From Escherichia sp. ESNIH1 (GTDB lineage: Bacteria; Pseudomonadota; Gammaproteobacteria; Enterobacterales; Enterobacteriaceae): DNA of 64,000 nucleotides. The stretch covers positions 434,001-498,000 of the forward strand of contig PQKR01000001.1 of the NCBI GenBank assembly GCA_002918705.1, in the 5' to 3' direction. Positions 52,020 to 61,156 of this stretch are shown here, piece by piece. How positions within the stretch are numbered: position 1 is the first letter of the stretch; each line of letters starts with the position of its first letter. The notes under the pieces are model-generated. The model ran no database searches. It had not been told where the DNA came from and saw only the letters and a list, made by a program, of their open reading frames with translations. The translations under genes and the position numbers were made by a program.

Positions 52020-52598
52020 ATGCACACACCTTACCCTTTTAACCCTAGATACACGATGAACTGGTTTCTACTGTCTCTGATCAATAACCACCTGAATCAG
52101 CTACTGAACCGATACTCGCGAATACAGGCACTCAGACTCGACCTGTTCTATCAGAAAGGTACAGAGCGTTATAAACGTCATTCATGGAATGAAACCGAGC
52201 AAGAGGTGCGCATGCTGGTTGAACGCACCGTGCAACACACAAATCTGGCAGGGTATTTCTGGGTACTCGAGAACTCTATAGACCACGGCTGCCATGCCCA
52301 TATCGTGTTCTATCTCGACAGGCACCTTAATCAGGCTACCTACCCAATAGCTGAGAGAGTCGGAACAATATGGCGGAAAATCACGCAACGAGAAGGGTAT
52401 TACAACCGCTGCGAATACAAACCTACTTATGACGTCAGTATTGATAAGCCGGTGAACTACGATGATACCGAAGCCATCGATAACCTGCGCTACATCATCA
52501 GCTACCTTGCCAAAGAAGAGCAAAAGCACGGTCACTATCACTATGGAGCCAGTGAGGTACCGCCACCCAGTGGGCTGGGGCGTCCTCGCACATTGTAA
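52020..52598 (+). CDS. YagK/YfjJ (inovirus Gp2-like) protein
   Basis: A 192-residue protein resembling the YagK/YfjJ C-terminal domain shared with inovirus Gp2 replication-type proteins. The HUH-like His pattern is visible in NSIDHGCHAHIVFYLD (about 86-101), and a Tyr-rich region follows (REGYYNRCEYKPTYD). Such genes occur in CP4-type satellite elements next to alpA. AAGGA lies 8 bases before the ATG. It may initiate element replication or excision; this is inference. Confidence 0.75.
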   Translation: MHTPYPFNPRYTMNWFLLSLINNHLNQLLNRYSRIQALRLDLFYQKGTERYKRHSWNETEQEVRMLVERTVQHTNLAGYFWVLENSIDHGCHAHIVFYLDRHLNQATYPIAERVGTIWRKITQREGYYNRCEYKPTYDVSIDKPVNYDDTEAIDNLRYIISYLAKEEQKHGHYHYGASEVPPPSGLGRPRTL

Positions 52599-52705
52599 CT
52601 TACGTTCTGCACTTTTTTACGTATCAATCCATTGATGTGGAAGGGCTGGTGGTAACGAGCGATCAACCACCAGCTCAGGATAATCCCACAATGGAAGACA
52701 GCATC

Positions 52706-52915
52706 ATGACAAAACATATTTCTTTAATCGATGACCAACTGGTGGATATGCGGTTCATCACGAAGCTAACGGGGCTGACGGATAAATGGTTCTATAAGCT
52801 GATTAAAGATGGTCTATTCCCGAAGCCAATTAAGCTGGGCCGCAGCTCCCGCTGGCGACAGAGTGAAGTCGAAGACTGGCTACTGCAACGTATTGCGGAC
52901 TCACGAGGCGGTTGA
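52706..52915 (+). CDS. AlpA-family excision/regulatory protein
   Basis: A 69-residue AlpA-type winged-helix regulator: LVDMRFITKLTGLTDKWFYKLIKDGLFPKPIKLGRSSRWRQSEVEDWLLQRI. In CP4-57 AlpA activates the integrase gene and promotes excision. I start at MTKHIS (52706) with GGAAG 8 bases upstream; an alternative start is 52691. No integrase gene is visible in the window, so it may be orphaned or act on an integrase outside. Confidence 0.88.
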   Translation: MTKHISLIDDQLVDMRFITKLTGLTDKWFYKLIKDGLFPKPIKLGRSSRWRQSEVEDWLLQRIADSRGG

Positions 52916-54005
52916 TACGCTCAACTCCCTCTGAATTTTATTGTAGTAAGCCCCTTCGCTTACCAGTTTTCCCTGACACAGCTCACCTGAAGTCACCAGC
53001 TATTACCAGTAGCTCCCCTTCAAACGACCTAACTTGATAAACCTGCCAGACTACCCGAACAGGGACGGCTGACGTCTACGCATCGTCTGGCGGTAAGGGG
53101 CCCAAATATGTTTGCCAAATCTTCTATTGTACTCGACGGTAATTGTCGCCTGACCGGTGCAAGAACGACACAGCAGTATCAGTATGGCCATTACAGCGGT
53201 CCCTGTGTGGCAGTGCGCTGCAATTCAATCCTTAATACGACACAAAACGGCCGTGGTTTGAATACGGTGCAGAAGATCTCACGAAGAGCTACGGCGAGCA
53301 GTACTGCCCATATGTAAAGCCCGTTGTGACAGAGACCTGTCATATCCGGCAAATGCAACATTATGTATAGGATGTCCGTTGGTTTCCGTGGCTGTTTGGC
53401 ACTGTTACGGCTGCGACAGCGATTGCCACGGAGAACGCTACAGCCTGACCTACCGGACCGGTGAGTACAGCCGGGTGTGCTCTGATGCTCAACATAAGAT
53501 TCTTGAGGTAACGGTATGCGCCTACTGAAATGTTACCCAGCAAATGACCGTGAAGGTCACTTTGTGACCGCCGGTGAGGTCATGAGTGTACCGGGGCAGA
53601 TATGGAGTTTTGCCTCCTGCTGATGTTGTCTGGTGTTGCATGCCGGCACTTTTAGCGACCCGGCGTGGTTTGAACACGATACGCGGGCCGTGGCCTGGGA
53701 TGTGCTGATGAACTTTGCCAATCTTGCCCCGGAAGTGAAGGCTGAGGCCTGGCAGAGGAAGCTGCGCAATATGCTCAACGGACTGGATGCTACGGTAATG
53801 ACGCTGTCCTCGTACTGTGTGTAGTGCGGTGACCATTATCAGGGGGGAAGCAATGTTACCGGTGCCAGACCGGTATCTACAGCATCGAAGAAGCTAACTG
53901 GCAGAGAAACTACTGCTGCAGTACCAGATAGTTCCTCATTCTTATGAACAAGATACTGCCGTAGAGGCGGTGTCCCCCCTGATTTAACCCGAAGAGGTTT
54001 GCATT

Positions 54006-54230
54006 GTGAATCATTCTTACACACGGGCTTCTGATGCTATCAGCACGGATGCCGTCAGCACGCGTGCATTTCTGCAACAGGCTGTTGACCATTACCCGCG
54101 ACTGGCGGCATTCAGCTTTACGCTGAAATTTCCGTATCGTGAAGTCATGAGTGAATACCGGTCATTGATTCTGCGTTTTCATACTGAGTTCTGGCAGCGC
54201 ACAGGCGAATATTCGCGCCTATGTCAGTAG
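54006..54230 (+). pseudogene. Possible N-terminal remnant of a YagK/YfjJ-type protein
   Basis: A 74-codon frame with a GTG start and AGAGG 8 bases upstream. AFLQQAVDHYPRLAAFSFTL, then KFPYREVMSEYRSLILRFH, resembles the opening of the YagK/YfjJ/Gp2 family and then stops abruptly. It is likely a truncated relic of the same family as the gene at 52.0 kb, but similarity is modest. Confidence 0.4.
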
Positions 54231-54299
54231 GCACGCCGTCATTCGCCTCCCACAGTACTACACTGGTTGTAGGAGTCTGTCAGTGCACCAGAATGCAAA

Positions 54300-54563
54300 A
54301 TGCTGCTGTTGATGAATCTTGTTACACTGGGGGCTATAAGCAACGTACAACATATTGAGAATGCTCAGCAGGCAATAAGCGAGATCATACGTGACGCATG
54401 GCTGACTGTGACGGGTACTGATCGCAATGGTGTCACGAACATAACGCCGATTATCGTTAATCGACCGGGTAAAGACGTTTATATTGCGCCATTTAACCAG
54501 TTACAAAAACAGGTTCAGGCGATGTGTCAACCCGTAGCGATAGCAAAAACGGGGACGGGCTAA
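54300..54563 (+). CDS. Hypothetical 87-residue protein, possibly a fragment
   Basis: An open frame with a regular amino-acid makeup (IENAQQAISEIIRDAWLTV, then NGVTNITPIIVNRPGKDVYI), but no clear ribosome site and no family I recognise. It lies in decayed DNA, so it may be the remnant of a longer gene. Confidence 0.3.
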   Translation: MLLLMNLVTLGAISNVQHIENAQQAISEIIRDAWLTVTGTDRNGVTNITPIIVNRPGKDVYIAPFNQLQKQVQAMCQPVAIAKTGTG

Positions 54564-55155
54564 CACATTCTCATTAACTTGTGTGGGACTCTATTGGGAA
54601 CTATAATCAGGACGTTCAAATGATTTGCACAAGCATCAAAGAAGTACGGTCAGGTATGGTAGCGCCTGGGTCGCAAGTATGCCGCCAGCAGCATTTTCCA
54701 GCACCACTTTGTACTCCCTACTGTAACTTTTATGACGGCCCATTTGGGCTTTGGTGATGCCGCCTGCGCTTGCAGAGTTTGCAGGGTTTGCAGCCAGTGA
54801 CAACCTTAGGGAGGGGCGTCCACCACATCGCTTTATGCTTAAAGCTCAGCTATGCATGTTAGGAGGGAGGGGCAGATCGACGAATCAAAGAATCACGCTG
54901 TTGCATGGGTCATCAACAGGCTTAACAAAACGAAGATATTACACTTTAATAGCTAGAAAAAACGCTCATAATGGCATCCATAAGAACAAAAAACCTGTTC
55001 CCTAAGCTTCCAGACCTAACTTTATTCAGGAAAGTCGGTGTGTAGAGCTGTCAACATTTGCATCTGCGTAGTGTTTGGTTACATAGAACTCTATCGCATG
55101 ATAACTAAACACCACTTACGAATATTAATAACGTAAACAAATTCAGGATGTAAAG

Positions 55156-57153
55156 TTGAACGCACAAGCACAAAAACATCGACAACTAGTACTTTCTATT
55201 CTTCAGAGCGAAGCGCTACATCAGCACCAAGTAACAGCAGCTACCAAAGTATTTGATGCTTTAACTGGCAATGTGCGAGCAGTAGTGACAGCCGCCGAAA
55301 TGCAAGCAGGTAAATCAGGCATTTCGCTAGCCCTGTGTTGCTTACAGCGATTAAGTCTCTCCGAGACAGATATTTGCAATCGTAAGCAGCTAAAAGACAC
55401 ACTTTACCTGGTTACAATGCCTGATACCGCCCTCAAAGAACAAGCTGAAGAAGACCTTAAGCTTGCCAAGAATGTTGTCGTCAGTAATTTTGTGAACTTC
55501 GAAAAGGCATTGGAAAATGAATTTAAAGGCAATCCACCTAAGCTAATTATTATTGATGAATGTCACTATGGCTCAAATGTCACTGCTGTTCGATACAGTA
55601 GGATCTTCGACTACCTGGAACAAGAGAACGATAGTTGTAAAGTCGTCTTCATCTCTGCCACCCCCTTCGGTGCTCTCTATGGAGCAGAGACTGAATATCA
55701 AGAAGCTCTAGAACTTCAACAAGAAGCCAAGAATGATAATGATGCAGAACTATTAACTCAAGCCCGAAATGTTGCTGAAGCGGCCTTAAAAGACTCAATC
55801 TTGCGTCGAGACTTTAACACCCGCCTGGTATTCCACAAAACTAGCGATGAATACTACGGCGTCCGAGAGATGCTAATGAATAGTAAGGTCAAAGGCCTTG
55901 AGGATGAAAGTCGTAATTTCCTTTGCAAGTCCGTTCAACGCGATGAGTTTGTTCAACAATTTCTGAGTCATAAAGGTATGGGATGGTCACTCGTAAGGGT
56001 GCCCGCTGGTTTGGCGATGGAAGCTAAGCAGTTTCTCATATCGCAAGGCATCGATGAGAATGCTGTTTACATTATTGGTAATTCATTAGCAGGGGTACCA
56101 GAAGATGAACATTGCAGCATTGAGCAATTCAAAAAGGAGTTTGATGATGCTCAGTTGTTCGAAGAAAAACTAATCGCTATTACTGTTGCTGGAGCTCGAG
56201 CTGGTATCAACTTCGGTGCGATGATGAAAAATAATCTCATCTCGACGTGGGATAGTACAGTTGCCAGTGTTGCAGCAGTGGTGCAAGCCAACATTGGCAG
56301 GGCGTGTGGTTACCATGAAAACAACTCTTCAACTCATTTCACTAACTTAAATGCAGCTGAGGCTTATGCTTGTATCCTTGACCATCTTGAAAACACCTGC
56401 TCTGACCAAGCAGCGTCTGATTTCGAAGGGTTAAAAGAGTTTTTTGAAGATGTATGCCAGGAATACCATGTCAACGGTTTGGATGTTGGGTTAACTATCA
56501 AATACAAACGTCGTCGCCCAATCGGTGATGTTGAAACGTATAAAACTGATAGCTACATTGCTGTACCCGCAAAACTTCTTGACGATGATGCAGAGTTCAC
56601 CGAGTACACAAAAGATAAGTATCTTCTTCAGGCGATCGATATTATTCGCAAAGAGTTCACGATTAAAGGTGCGCCAAGCGTCAAAGGTAATCGAGCTATG
56701 CGAGGTAAAGGCAAGAACTGGATCAAGGCACATTGGGTCAATGGGGATAGTTACAATAACCCCGAGAAGGCACGCGCTGACGGAACTCAAAAAGAAAAAA
56801 CTAAAACCCACACCCAACAAATTGATAATGGGGAATATTTAGAGTTTAACCGCGTTGTAGCACCTGGTTCCGGAGAGTTATCTGAAGATAAGTTTGTGGT
56901 AGCTACCATTTTTAGCGTTTACAACATTTCTCGCCGAAATGTCGCAAAGAAAATTATGACTCTTGAAGATGTTTGGGAGATGTGCGACTACTTTGGTGTT
57001 GAGCATGATGACACTCTACTTGTTATCTACAAGCGCGGTGAGTATGACCTTGAACGTACTCTTGCTAAGAAACAGCACAACGAACTTCCTGAGCAGTCAG
57101 GTGAGCTTAGCGATGAATCCCATTTCTCTGACAAAGTAGAATCTACTTATTAA
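55156..57153 (+). CDS. SF2 DEAD/DEAH-type helicase, first of a tandem paralogous pair
   Basis: A 665-residue superfamily 2 helicase-like ATPase. Motif I AEMQAGKSG is at 47-55, motif II DECH at 134-137 (IIIDECHY), motif III SAT at 167-169, motif V GARAGINFG near 346-354, and motif VI QANIGRACGY at 377-386. The start is a TTG with AGGA upstream; no usable ATG precedes motif I. It is closely similar throughout to the next gene, but carries about 33 extra Glu/Ala/Gln-rich residues (about 179-211) after motif III, predicted helical. The C-terminal 250 residues match no family I know. It converges on a BREX-like operon. Confidence 0.85.
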   Translation: MNAQAQKHRQLVLSILQSEALHQHQVTAATKVFDALTGNVRAVVTAAEMQAGKSGISLALCCLQRLSLSETDICNRKQLKDTLYLVTMPDTALKEQAEEDLKLAKNVVVSNFVNFEKALENEFKGNPPKLIIIDECHYGSNVTAVRYSRIFDYLEQENDSCKVVFISATPFGALYGAETEYQEALELQQEAKNDNDAELLTQARNVAEAALKDSILRRDFNTRLVFHKTSDEYYGVREMLMNSKVKGLEDESRNFLCKSVQRDEFVQQFLSHKGMGWSLVRVPAGLAMEAKQFLISQGIDENAVYIIGNSLAGVPEDEHCSIEQFKKEFDDAQLFEEKLIAITVAGARAGINFGAMMKNNLISTWDSTVASVAAVVQANIGRACGYHENNSSTHFTNLNAAEAYACILDHLENTCSDQAASDFEGLKEFFEDVCQEYHVNGLDVGLTIKYKRRRPIGDVETYKTDSYIAVPAKLLDDDAEFTEYTKDKYLLQAIDIIRKEFTIKGAPSVKGNRAMRGKGKNWIKAHWVNGDSYNNPEKARADGTQKEKTKTHTQQIDNGEYLEFNRVVAPGSGELSEDKFVVATIFSVYNISRRNVAKKIMTLEDVWEMCDYFGVEHDDTLLVIYKRGEYDLERTLAKKQHNELPEQSGELSDESHFSDKVESTY

Positions 57154-57192
57154 TACAAGGGGCTGCATGCCCCCTAAACTTTATATTGACAT

Positions 57193-59049
57193 ATGAATAG
57201 CTCAAATAAGTATCGCAACTATGTCCAGTGTTCAATGGCTGAAAATACTTTTGAACACCAACGCAACGCTGCTGAGAAAGCATTTACTAAATTGAACTCT
57301 GGTTCAAAAGCAGTGATCCTTGCTGCGGAAATGCAGTCAGGAAAATCAGGTATCGCTCTTGCCCTTGCCTGCCTTCAGAGACTATCTTTACCCGATGAAT
57401 TATTGGCTAACCGGAAATACTTAAAAGATACTTTATATCTTGTGACAATGGCAGATCTGGCACTTCAAGAGCAAGCAAAGCGTGACCTTGCCCCCTGCAA
57501 AAATGTCGTTGTTAGTAACTTCACAAATATAGATAATGCGCTTAAATCGGATTTTAAGCGCCAACCACCTAAGCTCATCATCATCGATGAGTGTCACTAT
57601 GGTTCTGGCATTGATAGTGTTCGCTATGAAAAGGTATTTAATTACCTGGAACAAGTTAATGTAGACTGTAAAGTTGTATTTATTTCCGCAACTCCATTTA
57701 GCTCACTCTACTCAGCTAGCGAAGATTCCATTCTACGTCACAGCTTCAATACGTCTTTGGTATTTCACAAAGCTAGTGATGAATATCATGGCATTCGACA
57801 AATGCATCGCAGTAACCAGCTGGTCAAACTTGATGATGATCAACGCGATTTTTGTGAAGATTCACTGCTACAAAAGCGCTTTATACGCCAGTTTAAAGAA
57901 CATCAGGGCGTAGGCTGGTCACTGATTAGGGTTCCATCAAGTCAAGCAAACATAGCCAAACAAGTACTGATTAATCAAGGTGTAGATGAAGAGCAAATCT
58001 TAATCATAGGTCAAAAGCTTGTTGGCGTTGGCGATCACGAACTCTCATCTATCGATGACTTCAAACGAGCGTACGAAACAGCAGCAATGTTTGATGAAAA
58101 GATAATCGCTATAACTGTGGCTGGATTTCGCGCTGGTATTAACTTTGGCCAAGAAATGAAAAACACGCTAATAAACACATGGGATAGCTCTATTGCCAAT
58201 ATAGCCGCAGTGGTGCAAGCCAACGTTGGCAGAGCATGTGGATACCACCAGAATACTCAGGCGAAACATTTTACAAACCTGGAAGCTGTTCGAGCGTATT
58301 CAGAACTACTTGATCATCTTGAGGCCAGCGATGAATTGAATGATTTCGATGGGTTACGGTATTCATTTGAAGATATTTGTGCGAAATATCAAGTCAGAGG
58401 CTTTGACCGAGGAATGTTTATCACCCCTTTTTCTGAAACTGTAATCACCAAAAAACGTGATGATTCGGAAACATTTCTAACTCAAAGCTATCTAGTCATT
58501 CCTGTAAAATTGTCTGAGCCCGAAGTTAATTTCAGCGCCTATACCAACGATCCACAGCTGCTTGAGGCAATCAAATTAATTCGTGACGAATTCCTGAATG
58601 AAGGAACGCCCTATCCTAAATCTGGTCGTGCAATGCGAGGTGATGATAGAAACTGGATAAAAGCTCAGTGGGTAAATGGAGTCACCTATAATGACTTCTC
58701 GCCGAGCTGTGCGAAGAGCAGAGTGCTGGATTTTAATTCGCGCCTGGAGCTGGGTGAAGATGTAGAATTCAACTTAATTGTTAACCCTGGTGGCGGAGAG
58801 ACCACTGCTGACAAACTCATAGTTGCGTGTGTATTCAGTATTTATAATCTTTCTAAACAAAAAGATGCTTACAAACGTGCCATGGACCGAGAGGATATGC
58901 GGGAAATTAGTGAAGCCTTAGGTTGTGAATATGACGATACGATTATGGTGCTCTATCAGCGCGGAAACTACTCTAGTGGAGTGACAGAACAAAAAAAAGT
59001 AACTACAAAACAGCTATCTCGCATCCGCAATTCCAGCGTGTTCAAATAG
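57193..59049 (+). CDS. SF2 DEAD/DEAH-type helicase, second of a tandem paralogous pair
   Basis: A 618-residue paralogue of the preceding gene, 39 bases downstream. It has the same motif set: AEMQSGKSG at 45-53, DECH at 132-135, SAT at 165-167, and QANVGRACGY for motif VI. It lacks the 33-residue insertion. Shared C-terminal blocks such as GRAMRG-D-NWIKAQWVNG show the pair diverged from one duplicated gene. The ribosome site is weak, so translation may depend on coupling. A strong terminator follows. Function unknown; DNA or RNA translocase in defence is inferred from context. Confidence 0.85.
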   Translation: MNSSNKYRNYVQCSMAENTFEHQRNAAEKAFTKLNSGSKAVILAAEMQSGKSGIALALACLQRLSLPDELLANRKYLKDTLYLVTMADLALQEQAKRDLAPCKNVVVSNFTNIDNALKSDFKRQPPKLIIIDECHYGSGIDSVRYEKVFNYLEQVNVDCKVVFISATPFSSLYSASEDSILRHSFNTSLVFHKASDEYHGIRQMHRSNQLVKLDDDQRDFCEDSLLQKRFIRQFKEHQGVGWSLIRVPSSQANIAKQVLINQGVDEEQILIIGQKLVGVGDHELSSIDDFKRAYETAAMFDEKIIAITVAGFRAGINFGQEMKNTLINTWDSSIANIAAVVQANVGRACGYHQNTQAKHFTNLEAVRAYSELLDHLEASDELNDFDGLRYSFEDICAKYQVRGFDRGMFITPFSETVITKKRDDSETFLTQSYLVIPVKLSEPEVNFSAYTNDPQLLEAIKLIRDEFLNEGTPYPKSGRAMRGDDRNWIKAQWVNGVTYNDFSPSCAKSRVLDFNSRLELGEDVEFNLIVNPGGGETTADKLIVACVFSIYNLSKQKDAYKRAMDREDMREISEALGCEYDDTIMVLYQRGNYSSGVTEQKKVTTKQLSRIRNSSVFK

Positions 59050-59051
59050 CT

Positions 59052-59077
59052 AAAAGCCGCTGTTATAAGCGGCTTTT
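59052..59077. terminator. Bidirectional terminator between the helicase pair and the pglZ gene
   Basis: AAAAGCCGCT-GTTATA-AGCGGCTTTT gives a perfect 10-bp stem with a six-base loop and A/T runs on both sides. It sits 3 bases after the helicase stop and serves the converging operons. Confidence 0.92.
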
Positions 59078-59116
59078 AGAAAATATTCGATGAAACTTAT
59101 TTTAAGTAATAAAATT

Positions 59117-61153
59117 CTAGTCCTTAGTAACTTTAATTACAGGTGTCAGGCATTCTTGCAAACTTAGGCCACCATGATTGTAGTAATCTCCCGCAGTAAA
59201 TGCACTGATGCCTGGAGCCATGGCAAGTGACACTGAGGAATTCCAATACCACTCTACCTGAGGCAAATTCGTACTGGCATTATCCTTGAGAATAGCACAT
59301 CTTGATAAGTACTTACGAACCAATGGTTTTTCAAGATCTGCTTTAGGTAATTGATCTGGAAGCCATAACCAACCATGATCCGTGACAATACGGATTTGCT
59401 TCCATCCAGCTTCAAACAAATAGCTAACCCTATCAGCTATTTCTTCAAGAACATCATCAATACCAAGAGGTAATTTTCTTTGCTGCTGATGTCCCAGGTT
59501 ATCCAGGTCACCTGTTTGTAGCCACGCTAAGCCATTAGGCTCACCAGTATCCAATCCTTCAAGGTATTGCCACCCCTGTTGTGCCAATGCTTTTTTTAAT
59601 TGATAGCTACTAAACTCACTACCCGTTGCCACTACTGAAGGCTTAAAATCCTGAGTGTCATAAGCACCGTTCAAAAGTGCAGCAACAGGAGTAACCGCAG
59701 CTTTCGCTGTATCAGTTAAAGATGGCAGAGCACTCCATTGTGTTTTGGTATCGACAATCAAATGACGCGCAGTAAGCTTACGCTCTAATACTTTAGCGCA
59801 ATCAAAACGCAAACCATCTACAAAAAACACTACCATCCCTTTAACCTGGTAAGTAGCTGTCGCTTCCTTAATTTCAGTATTCCCGGGATATCCTTTTCTT
59901 TTAACCAACTGTTGGAAGTTAAGCGATACCTCGTTCAACCAAGGGGAATATATTAGTTTTAATACATTTGCGACTAATTCCTGTTGGCCCGGTTCTTTTG
60001 CCAATGCCATGGCCTGCAACGCTGCAGCATCGACTTGCCAGAAGCACTCCTGATATAGCTCTGCCATCTCTTCCGGTGACTGATGATTGAACACTTGCTG
60101 GGTCAATTCAGCGACTTTTGCCAGATGGGCCAAAATCTCGAGGTATTTAGATTCCCATAATCGATACCAAAGCCAGCTTTCGCGCTCTTTATTCTGTTGA
60201 TATAGTGAACAGATAGTTCCTCTAACTTTGTTTACATCAAGTTGAGGAAGGCCAGCAAGCGCATCGGCAAGGCTTTTTTCATCGCGAGTATTTTCAATAG
60301 GATAATGACTTAAATCAGCAGCTAAATCAGGGGTTACATCACGAAGGACAAGGATTAATCCTGATAGGTTATGTGCGGTATCTTCAAAGCGCTGCCACAC
60401 TTCTTGCCACGCCCCTTGGGCAGATAAAAGGGATGCGAGCATTTGAGAATAATTAGCATCTGTTGGTTCATAACCAAACTGACTTGAGCAAGTATTACTG
60501 AAAAGCGACCATTTATTGTCGTCCCACTGCTTACGCTTATCTTCGGGATTATTCAGCCACCCAAGTAGATCTTTAATAGGATCATTAAATACTAATGATT
60601 GAAAATCTTTAGCCTCTAACCGCTTTCCTTGTAAGTCTTCAACACGGGATTCTAAAAGATCCTTCAAGATTTGGGGGATAATTTCTAATGTGTTTTTATC
60701 TTTTGCTACGTCTAATTCAAGCCCAACTCGTGGGTTTGTCAGAAAAGAACTTATACTCCAATCACGTCCTGCCGTATTATAGGCCCACCAACACCCACGA
60801 TATTGTAATTCTGCTAAAGGACGTAAATAGTCCGGGCAATCTTCGATAGCGCGCAACGCTTTTCGCCCAATTTTGGGAAGATAGATAATTGGTGTACGAC
60901 CTTCAGGTAACATAACATCTTCCAACACCCCAGCAATGGCACACTTCAACCAAATAGCCGGACCAGTCCGCTGCTCTGGTTGATAATCACCAAGTTCGAA
61001 CAGCTCTGGAATAAATTGTTTAATCAATGGCATGGCACTTTGCCATTGACAGGCTTCATCTGTCCATAGCACCGCTGCTGGGGCCTCCTGCACCGCAGGA
61101 TTAAAATGTGCACTACCTCGTAGCTGCTCTATCAATTTATCAATTACTTGCAT
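59117..61153 (-). CDS. pglZ: PglZ-domain protein (BREX phosphatase-like)
   Basis: A 678-residue protein with a C-terminal alkaline-phosphatase-superfamily PglZ domain. The metal Asp446 is in VVFFVDGLRFD, followed by SALPSLTDTAKAAV, TDHGWLWLP near 591-599, and YNHGGLSLQECLTPVI near 658-673, the usual PglZ ending. The N-terminal 400 residues are helical. PglZ is the defining protein of BREX phage defence. The sequence resembles the type B PglZ group more than the classical long BREX-1 form. It is 3 bases downstream of the DUF262 gene, in one operon with pglX. Confidence 0.88.
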   Translation of the reverse strand: MQVIDKLIEQLRGSAHFNPAVQEAPAAVLWTDEACQWQSAMPLIKQFIPELFELGDYQPEQRTGPAIWLKCAIAGVLEDVMLPEGRTPIIYLPKIGRKALRAIEDCPDYLRPLAELQYRGCWWAYNTAGRDWSISSFLTNPRVGLELDVAKDKNTLEIIPQILKDLLESRVEDLQGKRLEAKDFQSLVFNDPIKDLLGWLNNPEDKRKQWDDNKWSLFSNTCSSQFGYEPTDANYSQMLASLLSAQGAWQEVWQRFEDTAHNLSGLILVLRDVTPDLAADLSHYPIENTRDEKSLADALAGLPQLDVNKVRGTICSLYQQNKERESWLWYRLWESKYLEILAHLAKVAELTQQVFNHQSPEEMAELYQECFWQVDAAALQAMALAKEPGQQELVANVLKLIYSPWLNEVSLNFQQLVKRKGYPGNTEIKEATATYQVKGMVVFFVDGLRFDCAKVLERKLTARHLIVDTKTQWSALPSLTDTAKAAVTPVAALLNGAYDTQDFKPSVVATGSEFSSYQLKKALAQQGWQYLEGLDTGEPNGLAWLQTGDLDNLGHQQQRKLPLGIDDVLEEIADRVSYLFEAGWKQIRIVTDHGWLWLPDQLPKADLEKPLVRKYLSRCAILKDNASTNLPQVEWYWNSSVSLAMAPGISAFTAGDYYNHGGLSLQECLTPVIKVTKD

Positions 61154-61156
61154 TCG

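Larger units (their letters stand above)
52916..55155. other. Decayed accessory DNA without an intact recognised gene
   Basis: About 2.2 kb with only short, interrupted frames. Coding-like composition is present in pieces, for example a Cys-rich stretch WHCYGCDSDCHGERYSL near 53.39 kb, MRLLKCYPANDREGHFVTAG at 53515 ending within 36 codons, and AWDVLMNFANLAPEVKAEAW at about 53.69 kb, in different frames. This looks like one or two genes broken by frameshifts and deletions. The right part (54.6-55.1 kb) shows nothing convincing except promoter space for the helicase operon. Confidence 0.55.

Noticed and set aside
54590-54732. A minus-strand fragment beginning MGRHKSYSREYKVVLENAAG that looks like the start of a transposase
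   Set aside because: It is only about 35 codons, lacks inverted repeats and no second part was found; similarity is too weak to call an insertion sequence.
55156-59049. Calling the helicase pair a known BREX helicase (BrxHI or BrxHII) or a Z1-domain protein
   Set aside because: They are shorter than the BREX helicases I recall, duplicated and convergent. The SGKS/SGKT-type motif I gives only a superficial resemblance to Z1 proteins and the rest does not fit.
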